Source: Enchytraeus crypticus
Taxonomy: Eukaryota > Annelida > Clitellata > Enchytraeida > Enchytraeidae
NCBI GenBank assembly: GCA_905160935.1
Contig: CAJHZI010000478.1
Span: 1,729,001 to 1,793,000, forward strand
Direction: 5' to 3'
DNA: 64,000 bases
A program made the translations under genes and the position numbers. Positions 1-11,589 of this stretch are shown here, piece by piece; positions within the stretch are counted from its first letter, which is position 1; every line of letters begins with the position of its first letter. The notes beneath the pieces are model-generated. The model was not told where the DNA came from and did no database searches. It was given only the letters and a program-made list of their open reading frames with translations.

Positions 1-1480
1 AACGGTATGATAAACAAAGTATAATAAACAGTATGATAATGAACAGTATGATAAACAAAGTATAATAAACAATATGATAATGAACGGTATGATAAACAAA
101 GTATAATAAACAGTATGATAATGAACGGTATGATAAACAAAGTATAATAAACAGTATGATAATGAACGGTATGATAAACAAAGTATAATAAACAGTATGA
201 TAATGAACAGTATGATAAACAAAGTATAATAAACAGTATGATAATGAACGGTATGATAAACAAAGTATAATAAACAGTATGATAATGAACAGTATGATAA
301 ACAAAGTATAATAAACAGTATGATAATGAACAGTATGATAAACAAAGTATAATAAACAGTATGATAATGAACAGGTATGATAAACAAAGTATAATAAACA
401 GTATGATAATGAACGGTATGATAAACAAAGTATAATAAACAGTATGATAATGAACAGTATGATAAACAAAGTATAATAAACAGTATGATAATGAACAGTA
501 TGATAAACAAAGTATAATAAACAGTATGATAATGAACAGTATGATAAACAAAGTATAATAAACAGTATGATAATGAACAGTATGATAAACAAAGTATAAT
601 AAACAGTATGATAATGAACAGTATGATAAACAAAGTATAATAAACAGTATGATAATGAACAGTATGATAAACAAAGTATAATAAACAATATGATAATGAA
701 CGGTATGATAAACAAAGTATAATAAACAGTATGATAATGAACGGTATGATAAACAAAGTATAATAAACAGTATGATAATGAACAGTATGATAAACAAAGT
801 ATAATAAACAGTATGATAATGAACGGTATGATAAACAAAGTATAATAAACAGTATGATAATGAACGGTATGATAAACAAAGTATAATAAACAGTATGATA
901 ATGAACAGTATGATAAACAAAGTATAATAAACAGTATGATAATGAACAGTATGATAAACAAAGTATAATAAACAATATGATAATGAACGGTATGATAAAC
1001 AAAGTATAATAAACAGTATGATAATGAACGGTATGATAAACAAAGTATAATAAACAGTATGATAATGAACAGTATGATAAACAAAGTATAATAAACAGTA
1101 TGATAATGAACGGTATGATAAACAAAGTATAATAAACAGTATGATAATGAACGGTATGATAAACAAAGTATAATAAACAGTATGATAATGAACGGTATGA
1201 TAAACAAAGTATAATAAACAGTATGATAATGAACAGTATGATAAACAAAGTATAATAAACAGTATGATAATGAACAGTATGATAAACAAAGTATAATAAA
1301 CAGTATGATAATGAACGGTATGATAAACAAAGTATAATAAACAGTATGATAATGAACGGTATGATAAACAAAGTATAATAAACAGTATGATAATGAACAG
1401 TATGATAAACAAAGTATAATAAACAGTATGATAATGAACAGTATGATAAACAAAGTATAATAAACAGTATGATAATGAAT
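1..1480. repeat. 41-bp minisatellite array, about 36 units
   Basis: The window opens inside a tandem array with a strict 41-bp period and very little divergence. Each unit is itself three related pieces (GTATGATAAACAAA, GTATAATAAACA, GTATGATAATGAACG), so the unit probably grew from a ~13-bp ancestor. Units differ mainly at two sites: AACGG versus AACAG at the start, and AAACAG versus AAACAA in the middle. The rarer AAACAA variant occurs at units 2, 17 and 24. One unit near 372 has a 1-bp insertion. The array ends at a decayed unit near 1480; its left end lies outside the window. No coding capacity. Confidence 0.97.
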
Positions 1481-1564
1481 AACATTAAAGGCTTGCAGCT
1501 TAAGACTTACCTTTTCCCACCATAGACATAACCAATCTACCCTGACCATTTTAGATCACTGGGC

Positions 1565-1738
1565 TGGCTTTCCTTTTGGACCTTTCTTCTCCTCAGCACA
1601 GTTCTTTTGCAGATTGGTCTGGGTGAATTGATCGGTAGTGATGTGTGCTGTGGGGACGTCCCTGATATCATCTCTGAATTAGGAAACGGAAGTAAAACCG
1701 TTATTATAATAATAATTATTATTACTATTATTACATTA
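1565..1738 (+). mobile_element. SINE-C copy with ATT tail
   Basis: This stretch matches the segment at 25022-25156 along its length (shared words include CCTCAGCACAGTT, TTTTGCAGATT and GTCTGG). It ends in the core GGAAACGGAAGTAAAACCG followed by an (ATT)n-rich tail to about 1738. The arrangement, core then simple repeat, marks the 3' end of a retroposon on the plus strand. I see no intact pol III boxes, so its 5' head is uncertain. Confidence 0.6.
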
Positions 1739-2092
1739 CAAACCTGAACATCTTCAAAATTAGTGAAGAGGGAACCGCGCGAAGAAGGAGGTGTTTTTCT
1801 AGTGTCAATTGCGTTAAAGTGCGGCCTGCAAAATAAAATATGTACAAACTTAATTATTTCTTCAGAAAATTAAATGTTAAAGTAATAGCAATAAACAATG
1901 GACAACCCAGAAAGCGATTTCTTCCACAATATTATACGGCAAGCAAATATAGATGAGAGCCCTGCAAGGAAGCTATCGTGTTTATTGGTCAGTAGGCAAA
2001 ATGATAATGACTTCTTGGAAATCAGGAGAAGTCAATGTCCAAGGGATTAACGCATACTGGCTTATTCTCTCTTTAGCGTTCTGTCAAGTGGT
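1739..2092. other. Unassigned AT-rich stretch
   Basis: No repeat family, RNA gene or convincing exon recognised. An open frame beginning at 1953 runs into the neighbouring SINE-B copy, so it is not a gene. Confidence 0.5.
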
Positions 2093-2338
2093 CAGCCCAA
2101 GGTCCATATTCACACTTAAGTCTACTTGCACGCTCAATAAAGAGCACTCCATCGCTCACCAACTAGATCCGTCCCAAGTGGCTATGCCTTGTCCATACCT
2201 TGCATAGCCCACAGCTTAGGAAGTATATGGTTTCTGAGATTCTTTCCTGTTGCCTTCCTTAGTTCTTGCTTTGTCTCCTCTTACGACACGTTCAGTTAAC
2301 AATTTGTCTATTCTTCAGTGTCCCGGACACAAGGGAAC
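2093..2338 (-). mobile_element. SINE-B copy, partial
   Basis: Reverse complement of the family seen complete at 11727-12102 and 57632-57995. Diagnostic blocks in plus-strand order are AGAGCACTCCAT, TAGCCCACAGCTTAGGAAG, TTGCCTTCC, GTCTCCTCTTACGACACG and CAGTGTCCCGGACACAAG. The 3' hairpin and GA tail are missing, so the copy is truncated or diverged at that end. Confidence 0.7.
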
Positions 2339-2810
2339 TAACTAATTATTGAACAATTAACCAAAGACATATCTTGCGGCACCAGATGAAAATTAATTGC
2401 CGAAGATAGCGGTGCCGCATGGAATTGACAGAATAGAAAATGAGGCGGTGCAGACATCATAGATGATGTCTTAATTAAAGACAGATTCTCGGATGATGGC
2501 AGAGACAATAACTCAGGCTGCTACACTGCAAACGATACTTGTGCCCGATTGCCGCACTCAAGCCGAGCCTTTCTAGCCCAAAGGGCGCCAACACAGCGGA
2601 GTGGGAGAGGGATGAAGTGCGTTTCGTCGGATTTCTAGATTGTTCCTTGAATTGCTTTTACCATTTTTATAGGCGCATCGTTTAATCGAGACTGTTGTTC
2701 GCTCTTCGATTTGGTTCTGAATCCATAGAGTTCGACGTTGTCATGGATAGTGCTAGTATTCTAAATATGTTATTGGTGCTGTAGATTGTGAAGTGGCACT
2801 ATTTGCAATT
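2339..2810. other. Unassigned stretch, slightly GC-richer
   Basis: No gene recognised. A perfect 8-bp inverted repeat (GACATCAT / ATGATGTC) lies at 2453-2470. The segment 2390-2640 is less AT-rich than its flanks, but shows no open frame with splice signals. Confidence 0.45.
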
Positions 2811-2952
2811 ATAACACTAAGCACCTTAACTTGTTATATTTATAACATAAAGCACCTTAACTTGTTATATTTATAACATTAAGCACCTTAACTTGTTATA
2901 TTTATAGCATTAAGCACCTTAACTTGTTATATTTATAACATTAAGAACCTTA
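2811..2952. repeat. 31-bp tandem repeat, ~4.5 units
   Basis: Four near-identical units built around GCACCTTAACTTGTTATATT, with single-base changes (ACTAAG, ATAAAG, ATTAAG). The array stops at a degenerate unit with AAGAACC. Confidence 0.93.
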
Positions 2953-4265
2953 AGCAGATTGGAGATTGTATATGCGGTGGCAGATTGTGCTCACATACAA
3001 TATCCAATATTTCATCTGACAAATAGGCCTATGGGATTCGCTTAGAAGACCACTCTTAGATTTAACTTTCGCTTTATAATTTCTTCAGACGGTTTATTGA
3101 AGAAATTATTAATACTTTTTAATCATCATAGCATTTAGTTGCCCATCTCGGCACTAATAAGTTTAATTATGCAAGTGACAAAAACATACATGCAATATGA
3201 TAAACAAACGTGCATAATGAGAAAGGCTACCATAAAAGAGCATAATATCTGTGCTGCAACATCATAATTAATAGCTAGCAAAACCAGCGGTACTTGCCAC
3301 TACTGTGTAAGACATCTTCTCTAAACGTACATGCATAGAAATTTATGTCATAGAGCTCGTATTTGTTTATTTTAAACATTTATTTTTCATCGTACCCTGT
3401 AACGACTTTGATTCAATAGTGCTCATTGTTGTCTTAGAAAACAGCTTCAGCCAAATTAATTACTTTTGTAGCCGCTTTATCATAAACCTGTTCGCAAACT
3501 AACTGATTTATCGATTCTGTAATGTATTTAACTTTTAATGAAATAAAGTAGGCACTCGCTAATGCAGTGAAATGAAAGTCATTGACACGCCCTATTACCA
3601 GCCTGTGTGGGCGGCAGAAGTAGCAGTGGCTCGATTGATGATGGTCCAATGGAGTGTATCGGTAAACTATGGCATTGCTGAAACTCCAATTCTCCTTCTT
3701 CCTATACTATCAAAAATCAATGCTGTATCCTTTCCAGTGCTAATCTCAACTTGTTTTCCTATAATTTATCAACTTAATGGTTGGCACTTCATTCGTTCAA
3801 TAGCCAACCAGCATAAATAAAATATCAAAGAACTTCCTATCAAATGAAAGACAATCAGAGACAATAAATATTAAACTGCAAAACATTACACTGTGTAGAA
3901 ATATATGCAAATAACCGACAAAACACTTTCAGCCCGTTTCTACTACTTCTCGTATGTAGGATGTAGTGTTTAGAACGATGAAAGAATACACCAGTTATAA
4001 CAGAATTAATAGAAAATTATTATTAAATATAATATACTCTTTAAAAAATTAGACGACTTTTTACAATTTTTAGTTTGTTTCCAATATATTTTGGTTAGAA
4101 TCTGCTCATGATTATATACATCATAGTCTTGGAAAATTTGTTAGTCTAAATCGAAGACCTTATTTTTTAATAATGTAACGTAATCAAATAAATAGTATAT
4201 CTTGACAAATACGAAAAACGTCTCAGTTGTGTAAAATATGCAGTATAGAATTGCAGAGCTTTTGT
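2953..4265. other. AT-rich, no recognisable feature
   Basis: Short open frames here (for example 3572-3820) are not supported by codon bias, splice sites or homology that I can recognise. Nothing else seen. Confidence 0.5.
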
Positions 4266-4578
4266 ACAATGAATCTCTCTCTCCCTCTCTCTCTTTCTCT
4301 CTATTGTTCGGCCAAGTGACAGGTTCAAGGATTATGTTCCTATTCATACGCTGTTTTTCGCGCTCCATATAAAGCACTCCATCGATCAGCGAGTATTCCC
4401 TTCACAAATGGCTATGCCTTATCACACCTTAATGTAGTCTATAACGTGGAAATTATTTGTCTTCTCAGGTGACATTCCGTTGCCTTCCTCAGTTCTTGCT
4501 CAGTCGCCTCTAACAACACGTGCAGTTAACGATTGGTCTATTCATTAGCGTCCCAGACGTCCCAGACACAACACGGGA
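4266..4578 (-). mobile_element. SINE-B copy with CT(GA) tail
   Basis: The copy begins with a CT tract at 4270-4303, which is the GA tail on the element's strand. It then carries family blocks CCATATAAAGCACTCCAT, TTCCCTTCACAAATGGCTATG, GTTGCCTTCCTCAGTTCTTG, CAGTCGCCTCTAACAACACG and ends in GACACAACACGGGA. The region next to the tail is diverged, so the hairpin is not clear. Confidence 0.75.
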
Positions 4579-4595
4579 AATAATAATGCCAATAT

Positions 4596-4654
4596 CCAAT
4601 CTTCATTCAATATACATTCTTCATTAAATATCCATTCTTCATTCAATATAATTT
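4596..4654. repeat. ~18-bp tandem repeat, 3 units
   Basis: Three imperfect copies of CATTCTTCATTCAATATA in a row. Short array with no further context. Confidence 0.75.
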
Positions 4655-6128
4655 AATTCAATGATGATGGCATGAAATACAAAACGAATCAACTTCTCTT
4701 CATCGTTTCCAATCTGGCAAAAATTTTCCTCTAACTATCACGAATTAATCGTTGATCTCGGAAAAAGTTCAGATTTGAGATATTTTAGACTCTGCGGTCG
4801 ATTTTAATTAAGTCAAAGAATTGCTCTCTGGTTCTTTGACATATAAATTTGTCTGCGACACGACAAATGTTGTTTAGAAGTCCGGGGAATGAAAATGAGC
4901 TGAGGTTAGGACATGGATGTTATATTTGCTGTTGGATTAGTTTGCTGCGGTCCTCCATTACAGAGCCAACAGACCATACGCCATTTATAGTAATTCTAAC
5001 TTCAATGTTTCTAAAGCGGTTAACTGGATGTTTTACCAAAATATTCATCTGGAGTTGTAACTGGATCCACAATTGACTGCTTACAAAGGCTACAAGTGAG
5101 AAGCATGAGAAGCATAATCGTCATTCCAAATTGAGTAACTTAAAAAAATAAAGTAAAAATTGATTTTCAGGTGTGGGTTACAGTTCGTTTTAACAAGTTT
5201 AGTTATGTAGATCTTAATAATAAATATCTTAAACAATATTCAGAAACAATGTAAAACTTTGAAAAACAAATATATAAATTCGATTGAGTATGCAGGGTAA
5301 TTTTTTCAACACTGCCTTATAAATATATACGGCAACGAAAATCTAAAACAATATCAGATCAAAAGATCTCCTGTGTGCATTTGCGAAACAGCGAAATCTG
5401 TTTCAAATATGGCTGAAAATCTTATTCCAGACAATTACTACTTTATAATTAGCCATCTTCATTTCCATTCTGTGCGCCTTTAATCACATTGGCTGAAGTT
5501 TGATAGTGGTGGCTAGTCTATCTTTACTACGTCTGAGCTAAATTTAGATGTACAATCTTTCGCAGATGCGGCGACAGTTTGATTAGAATGGATTATGTTA
5601 GAGATCAATGAGCAAATTAGTCATATCTAGTTATATAAGTAGCCGCTTCACTCAGAAAGCGGCTTCTTTAATAATACCGCAATACCTATGACGACAGTTG
5701 CTTTACTTAATTTGTTAATAAAATAATTAAATTATTCCATCAGTAGGCCTATATAAACAAACAGCAATTATTACTTACAGAGATTACAATAGCACATTTT
5801 TTATGAGAATGCGAGACAGCAAAGACATACTTCAACATGAAATCGCCCTAAAGATTCCCTTCAATTAATTGATAAACATGTCTAAATTAAGCAATTTGGC
5901 TAACGCAGGCCTAAGAGAACTTACATGTTCACTATGCCATGAAGAAAACAAGGCCAGTCAACATATATAACACAGAATAAAGAATTACATTCTACATGTA
6001 TATTTTTCATATAAGTTTTCAGTTTTCAATAAGTGTGAATGATTTTTACTGAGTTAATAAAATAAAAGCTTTAAACATTTGAACGCTTGCAACGGAATCG
6101 ACAGGCTTGACGTTCTAATGAAAAGTAG
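4655..6128. other. AT-rich, no recognisable feature
   Basis: Nothing gene-like. A small hairpin with 8-bp GC-rich arms (AGCCGCTT / AAGCGGCT) lies at 5641-5664, too short to call an RNA. Confidence 0.5.
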
Positions 6129-6129
6129 C

Positions 6130-6235
6130 CAGGTTTAACGCCAGTTTCCTGGTCATCGATTGCAAGTCGGTGTTGGATGGGCACTGGATTTGAATCCTGT
6201 ACCTACAGATAGGTTGTGGAACAACCTTCTAATAT
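6130..6235 (-). mobile_element. tRNA-like SINE fragment
   Basis: On the minus strand a box-B-like GGATTCAAATCC is followed by spacer sequence and the family core GGAAACTGGCGTTAAACC. This is the order expected for a tRNA-derived SINE sharing the SINE-A/C 3' core. Confidence 0.6.
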
Positions 6236-7169
6236 GACATTGGCTCATCCCATATTGGCCCGGTTGGCAGGCCTAAACTGTCAGAAATGTCATATACAAA
6301 AAACTTATTAATTGTATAGGTAAGCAAATTAATCAATTAATATTTAAACAATTTTCCTGTAGTTTATTTGTATGCCCAATTCCCAGTGTTGGATTAGACG
6401 AGCAAAGCCTTCCGCTGAATTATTACTTTGATAGTGTGTGACGAAAAAGTATTGATTGATTGCTACACAGAGAATTCTGTATATTAAATCACCTCTACCT
6501 ACTTTTTTTACGTCCGATTAAATGATCTTAGAGTTGATTAACAGTAATTGAAACCGTGACTTCTTATCCAACATCGTGAGAAAAATTTTCTTTTCTTACT
6601 TTTTGTATAAAGTATCACTTCACTTTTTACTCAAGAAATTATTAGCACTTTTTAAAACTTGAATAAATATTGATAATCTATTCCACTATTTCAATCATCA
6701 ATATGACAAACCGCAGATTGTGAACAACACAACAGAGCATAAACAATGCAAGTGATACAGGCAGGAAAGTAACATAAAATTATCATATGAAATGGAAAAT
6801 TACAATATTAATAGTAGTATCCATTCAAGAGCATTTGCAGTGGATATTTACTTTCAGCTCGAGAATTATGTATATCATTTCGACTAACTCTATCGAATTA
6901 CGTAAAAGCAACTGAATCAAACAGTTGTTTATTTGTCGCATACAGACACAAGCGTGATTAGATTACCACTGTCTCAGTGGAACAAAGTTGTTGACTATGG
7001 ACTGCATAATCTGATAAAAAACATAAAGTCTCACAAATGAGGATAAAGCCAAAATCTGAAAAACTGGTCCGGTTTTGAAACGTAAATACAATCTTATATT
7101 GTGTGAAATTGACGATAACGCTGCAGCGATCCAAGACTCGATTTAATAAGGATATAGTCTAAAGAAAAT
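6236..7169. other. AT-rich, no recognisable feature
   Basis: No repeat family, exon or RNA recognised. Confidence 0.5.
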
Positions 7170-7179
7170 AATATCAGAA

Positions 7180-7693
7180 TTTATTAGTGATTTATAGAAA
7201 TAGTTCTGTAAATCACTAATAAATGATATAAATCACTAATAAATGGTATAAATCACTAATAAATGATATAAATCACTAATAAATGATATAAATCACTAAT
7301 AAATGATATAAATCACTAATAAATGATATAAATCACTAATAAATGGTATAAATCACTAATAAATGATTTTTAAATCACTAATAAATGATATAAATCACTA
7401 ATAAATGATTTTTAAATCACTAATAAATGATATAAATCATTAATAAATGATATAAATCACTAATAAATGATTTAAATCACTAATAAATGATTTAAATCAC
7501 TAATAAATGATTTAAATCACTAATAAATGATATAAATCACTAATAAATGATTTAAATCACTAATAAATGATTTAAATCACTAATAAATAATTTAAATCAC
7601 TAATAAATGATATAAATCACTAATAAGTGATTTAAATCACTAATAAATGATTTTTAAATCACTAATAAATGATTTAAATCACTAATAAATGAT
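7180..7693. repeat. 20-bp tandem array with an inverted first copy
   Basis: About 24 units of TAAATCACTAATAAATGATA, with TATA/TTTA/TTTTTA junction variants, run from 7209 to 7693. The array is preceded by one inverted copy: 7180-7194 is the exact reverse complement of 7209-7223, separated by 14 bases, giving a perfect 15-bp stem. This is not a CRISPR: there are no spacers, and the genome is eukaryotic. Confidence 0.95.
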
Positions 7694-8960
7694 GGAGAAT
7701 CTGCTACATGAAGGCATTTGTGAAGCTTAAAATATTAGCTGGAGCATTTTTTTCTGTCTACCTTTAAAACCACGTCATATAAAGCACAATGGACATTTGA
7801 AATGACAGCGAAGAACCACTAAGTTACTATAGGTTGTAAATATTATATTTTAGTAACATTTCGAGCAGTTAGGTTGAAGGAAATAACATTTAATCAGTAG
7901 CCAATAGGTTATTTAGAATTTGACCTCAAGTTTTTAACCGATATCAAATCCTAGGATACATTTATCCTGTAGAATCAATGTCAAGGAATTTTTTTGTAGA
8001 AGAAGAAATTTAAAAGTCGAAAGCATTCAAAAAGATTGATAGCATTTTTCTATCAGAAAGAGCACATTTTATATATTTGATTTATGCTGATGATTTACCG
8101 ATATAAGGACCTTATACATTTACATCTATATTTAACATTCGATTTGGCAACGTATGGGATACTGCCATATTGAAAGAGAATGTAAATATATGGCAGCAAC
8201 TAGAGATTTGTTTCAAGATATAAATTCTCATTCCCGACAAAAGTAAATCGATTTTTAAATATAACTACTTAGTAATCGCATAAATAAATTTTAACTATTT
8301 TCTAAGGATGGATTATATTTGTATTACCTTAGTATACAAACTATACAACAAGAAAAAATATATATATAATTATCTAAAACTATCTAAAATTGTCCAAAAT
8401 GCCTCCATTGTCTATTCACATTTGTTTAACCAATATCCTTTTGAAATAACATCGTCGCTATGGTTGTGTAGTGTACATGTAAGCGATAAAACTACGATTT
8501 ATTGGTTTGATCAATGCAAAAATTTCATCAGCCGAACTTTAGGAATCCCCTCCCGGCCTATAGAATATCCTGAAACTTGGGAGAGTCCAATCTTTCAACA
8601 GTAGTGACTTATGCTGAAGTTAGTGCCACGAAGTTCTGTATATACGACCAGTAAAATCATTAATTCTAAAATGCGCGTTTCTCTAACGATATCTATTGAG
8701 GCATGTAGGCGTAGCTGTTCGTATAATATACAGTACTTCATATCGTTCAAGACTATATGATACATTTACAGTAGCTCTCATAAATATTTTATTTCAAGTA
8801 TGTCTCGCTCAAATACGTGATTAATAATTTGCATTATGTGAGATATTTAAACAACACTTTACAGTATTTATATTTGCAATGCATTAAATTCATTTTTGAT
8901 TAACACTTAAAATATACATAATGATTGACTAATCGTCATATTGTTGAGTCCAGTTCTCTG
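7694..8960. other. AT-rich, no recognisable feature
   Basis: A 98-codon open frame at 8308-8604 has no recognised domain and no splice context; its composition (many Tyr, Lys, Ile, Asn) is what AT-rich random sequence gives. Nothing else supported. Confidence 0.5.
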
Positions 8961-8965
8961 TCCCC

Positions 8966-8984
8966 CTCCTTCACTCTCTCTCTT

Positions 8985-9016
<32 letters not shown>

Positions 9017-9050
9017 CGCGTGTGTGTGTTAGTGCACTTACTATTGACAA
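8966..9050 (-). mobile_element. Decayed SINE-B/LINE-F 3' tail with CT tract
   Basis: A CT tract (about 8971-9014) and a short GT run are followed by TTAGTGCACTTACTATTGACA-like sequence, which resembles the family tail (TTAGTGCACT, then hairpin) on the minus strand. The hairpin is degraded, so this is a low-confidence assignment. Confidence 0.4.
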
Positions 9051-9224
9051 AGTTAATTACACCATAATTAATTAATCCATCGTTAATTACGGATAAATGA
9101 TGAATTAATTTAATGTATCCATAACTCATTAATTATGGATTTAGGCCATCCATAACTTTCTGAAAAACCCACTTCGCTACTAACAATTATATCTTGATTA
9201 TAAGCAATCTTTCATAAATTTATC

Positions 9225-9480
9225 TCCACTTTTTCTTAGGATTTGGCCTATCTTCCATCGTCATTGCCCCTACTTAAATGCTAAATAGAAGTGGTGACAT
9301 ACAACAGCCGTGTCGTATTCTTACTCCCCGTCTTATTCCTGCTGTCGATAACTACTGTTGATTTTCTCAATCAACATTTACTAAATGTCACAGAACTACA
9401 TCACCGTTAATCAATCAATTCAGCGCTTTAATCGCCTCTTGCAATCATAAGCAGTTATCGACGAATCTAAAATGTTCAAT
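9225..9480 (-). pseudogene. Decayed non-LTR reverse transcriptase fragment
   Basis: Read on the minus strand, about 9281-9333 encodes a sequence close to GVRxxxGCCMSPLLF. This is the classic motif (G-V-x-Q-G-C-x-x-S-P-x-L-F) around the reverse transcriptase B region in endonuclease-bearing LINEs. The preceding minus-strand codons are interrupted by stops. No YADD/FADD motif could be followed downstream. The piece is too short and broken to assign to a clade. It may belong to the same LINE as the C-terminal pieces labelled LINE-F, but the two parts do not overlap, so that cannot be tested here. Confidence 0.55.
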
Positions 9481-10677
9481 ACTCATAAGAGGTATCTTAC
9501 AACATACGAGACGCCAAGCCATTGGGAGCTTTATTTACTTTTGTTAGAGCTTAACGCTTAAATAGTTATTTCTTATTTTCTAGACAATTTCCTTCAGTCA
9601 ATCTACGCAGCTTTGACTGTACCAATAAATAAATCGATTGTTGCCTCGAGCAAGTCAGCTGTTCGACGTTAGTTTTTAAAATAATCGTTTTAATGTATTC
9701 CATAAACACTGACATACAAAGGAAATAAGTTGGCAACCGTACCTTTAAATCAACATGTAGGACTCTATGCACGTCTCTTATGTTTATTGTTTCCGTAATA
9801 TTGAAGCTTTAACGAACGTTAATTGCATAGGGTTTTTGACCTATGAATTGGATTACAGATCAATATAGATAGAGACGTAAGTTTTAGTTAAATAATGTCT
9901 TTCTCCTTATTTGCGGAATAGACAAATATTTCCTTTTTCCTTTTACCTTTTTATTTGTATTCCTTGTCATAATAAACGACAAATTCAGCATATTTAAATA
10001 GAAACTAAACTAAAATCAGGAAGAGGGTTACCACAAAAGAGCCTAAGCTCTGTTAAATGGGCCTATTACAGTCAGTAGCAATTACAAAGAATATCAAATA
10101 CGTTTGTTTTTGTTTTTGTCTTTTATGCTACAGAATACTGTAGAACCTATGGCAACCATGCATATTAATTACTGCCCATAAAATAAGTTAAATATCGGGA
10201 ACATAGGATTTGCATCACTGCTCGCGTTGAATTAAAATGCGAAGATAAACTCGTACTGACTCAAATATTTAAAATTACAGCGAAAACTGAAAAACTGCTA
10301 GACATTTCCCATTTGCTATATTTTTGCCTTACCTTATTAATTACTTTAAAAGCCTGCAGCTAATTTGTTAATGATTAAAATTATTAACTTTTTTTGCAAA
10401 GAAGAGCGTCTAAAAATGTATGGCATGCATTGCGATCTTTACCAGCATTATGTAAAATAACAACCCATCATTGCCATCACTTCGAGAAATTTCATCAATA
10501 ATTTTCAGAATTGGTTTGGATATCAATTGTATAAATCTATAAAAAATAGGATATTTCTACTCCGGTTGTCAAATTATTTCATATAATTGATAGTGTGATT
10601 TTTAAAGTAGAAAAACAAAAGCTAAAGTCAGTTTCTAAGTAAATTTCTTTTTCTAAATTATTTTCTTTTTCAATGTC
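9481..10677. other. AT-rich, no recognisable feature
   Basis: Nothing supported. Confidence 0.5.
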
Positions 10678-10679
10678 TT

Positions 10680-10990
10680 CCCCGTGTTGTGTTCAGGGAA
10701 CTGAATAATAGACCAACTATTACCTGAAGTCGTCGTAAGAGGCGACTGCGCAACAACTGAAGAAGGTAACGGGACATCACCTTAGAAGCTATGCATACAA
10801 AGCATGGCTAGTATTCTAGAGGCTACACTAAGCTGCGGATAAAGCATATCCTATAGTGAAGGGATCGTTAATCGATGGAGTGCCCTTCAGAAGCTTCAAA
10901 GAAGCACGTGATTTGGAATGTGTACCTTTGACCTGCCACCTAGTGGTGCATTAGAGGGGGAGAGAGAGAGAGAGAGAGTGAGAGAGAAAT
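10680..10990 (+). mobile_element. SINE-B copy with GA tail
   Basis: Starts at CCGTGTTGTGTTCAGGGAAC and runs through GTCGTAAGAGGCGACTG, GAAGAAGGTAACGGGACATC and TAGTGAAGGGATCG. It ends with ACCTGCCACCTAGTGGTGCA followed by a GA tract (10957-10988). Order and ending are those of the family. This is one of the few copies with a nearly complete body, although it lacks about 60 bp present in the copies at 11727 and 57632. Confidence 0.8.
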
Positions 10991-11299
10991 AACTTGCTTA
11001 CAAAACGTTATTAAAACAATAGAGACCTGAATGAAACATGTATTTTAGAGTAACTAGCCTTGTTTATTTAAAAAGGCAATTTAGGAAGCACTTATCGTCG
11101 ATATCAATCTTAATTAAGCAATCTCCGGAAAGACTATTATCATGTGGATAAATAGGCATCATGACTCCGGTTAATTATGAGAAACTATTCAAAGGGGAAG
11201 TCAATTTTTACATTTAAAAAATCCAGTGCTCAATCTATCGCAGACAACTTAATGGAGTAAACCGAGAGGTTAAACGTTAGTCTTTCTAAAAGATTAAGA

Positions 11300-11420
11300 A
11301 AACTTTATTATTATTATTATTATTTATTTATCATACGCAAATGATATCACAATTGACATACATAATAGACAGAAAAAAGCGCATGAACGGAAATAAAGGC
11401 ACTTACAATTATGTACCATC
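11300..11420. repeat. Repeat G, with ATT tract (pair with 15508-15625)
   Basis: An (ATT)n/(ATTT)n tract at 11305-11332 is followed by sequence that weakly matches 15530-15625. The best-shared words are TTTATCA, AGCGCATGAACGG / AGCATGAACGG and TAAAG. Probably two copies of one retroposon, on the minus strand if the tract is its tail. Confidence 0.35.
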
Positions 11421-11506
11421 TTAACAAATATGGTAATAATGATAACATACATTATAGTGAATCGAATAGTGAGGCAAATTTTAAATGTCATAGAAAAATT
11501 AATGAA

Positions 11507-11563
11507 TCAGCATCATCATCATCGTCATTATCATCATCATCTACTTCCCTTGTATCCCAGCTT
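11507..11563 (-). mobile_element. Element D 3' end with CAT(GAT) tail
   Basis: A CAT-repeat tract is followed by CTTCCCTTGTATCCCAGCTTA, the reverse complement of the element D ending (TGGGATTCAAGTGAAGATGATG). Only the last ~25 bp of the element is recognisable. Confidence 0.5.
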
Positions 11564-11589
11564 ATTTGATGAATGTTATTTGATTTATT

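Noticed and set aside
3572..3820. 82-codon frame with hydrophobic stretches
   Set aside because: No domain or exon boundary; overlapping frame on the other strand is equally open.
7209..7693. Regular repeats that could suggest a CRISPR array
   Set aside because: Units are directly adjacent with no unique spacers, and the genome is eukaryotic.
8308..8604. 98-codon plus-strand frame
   Set aside because: AT-driven composition, no splice signals, no recognised family.
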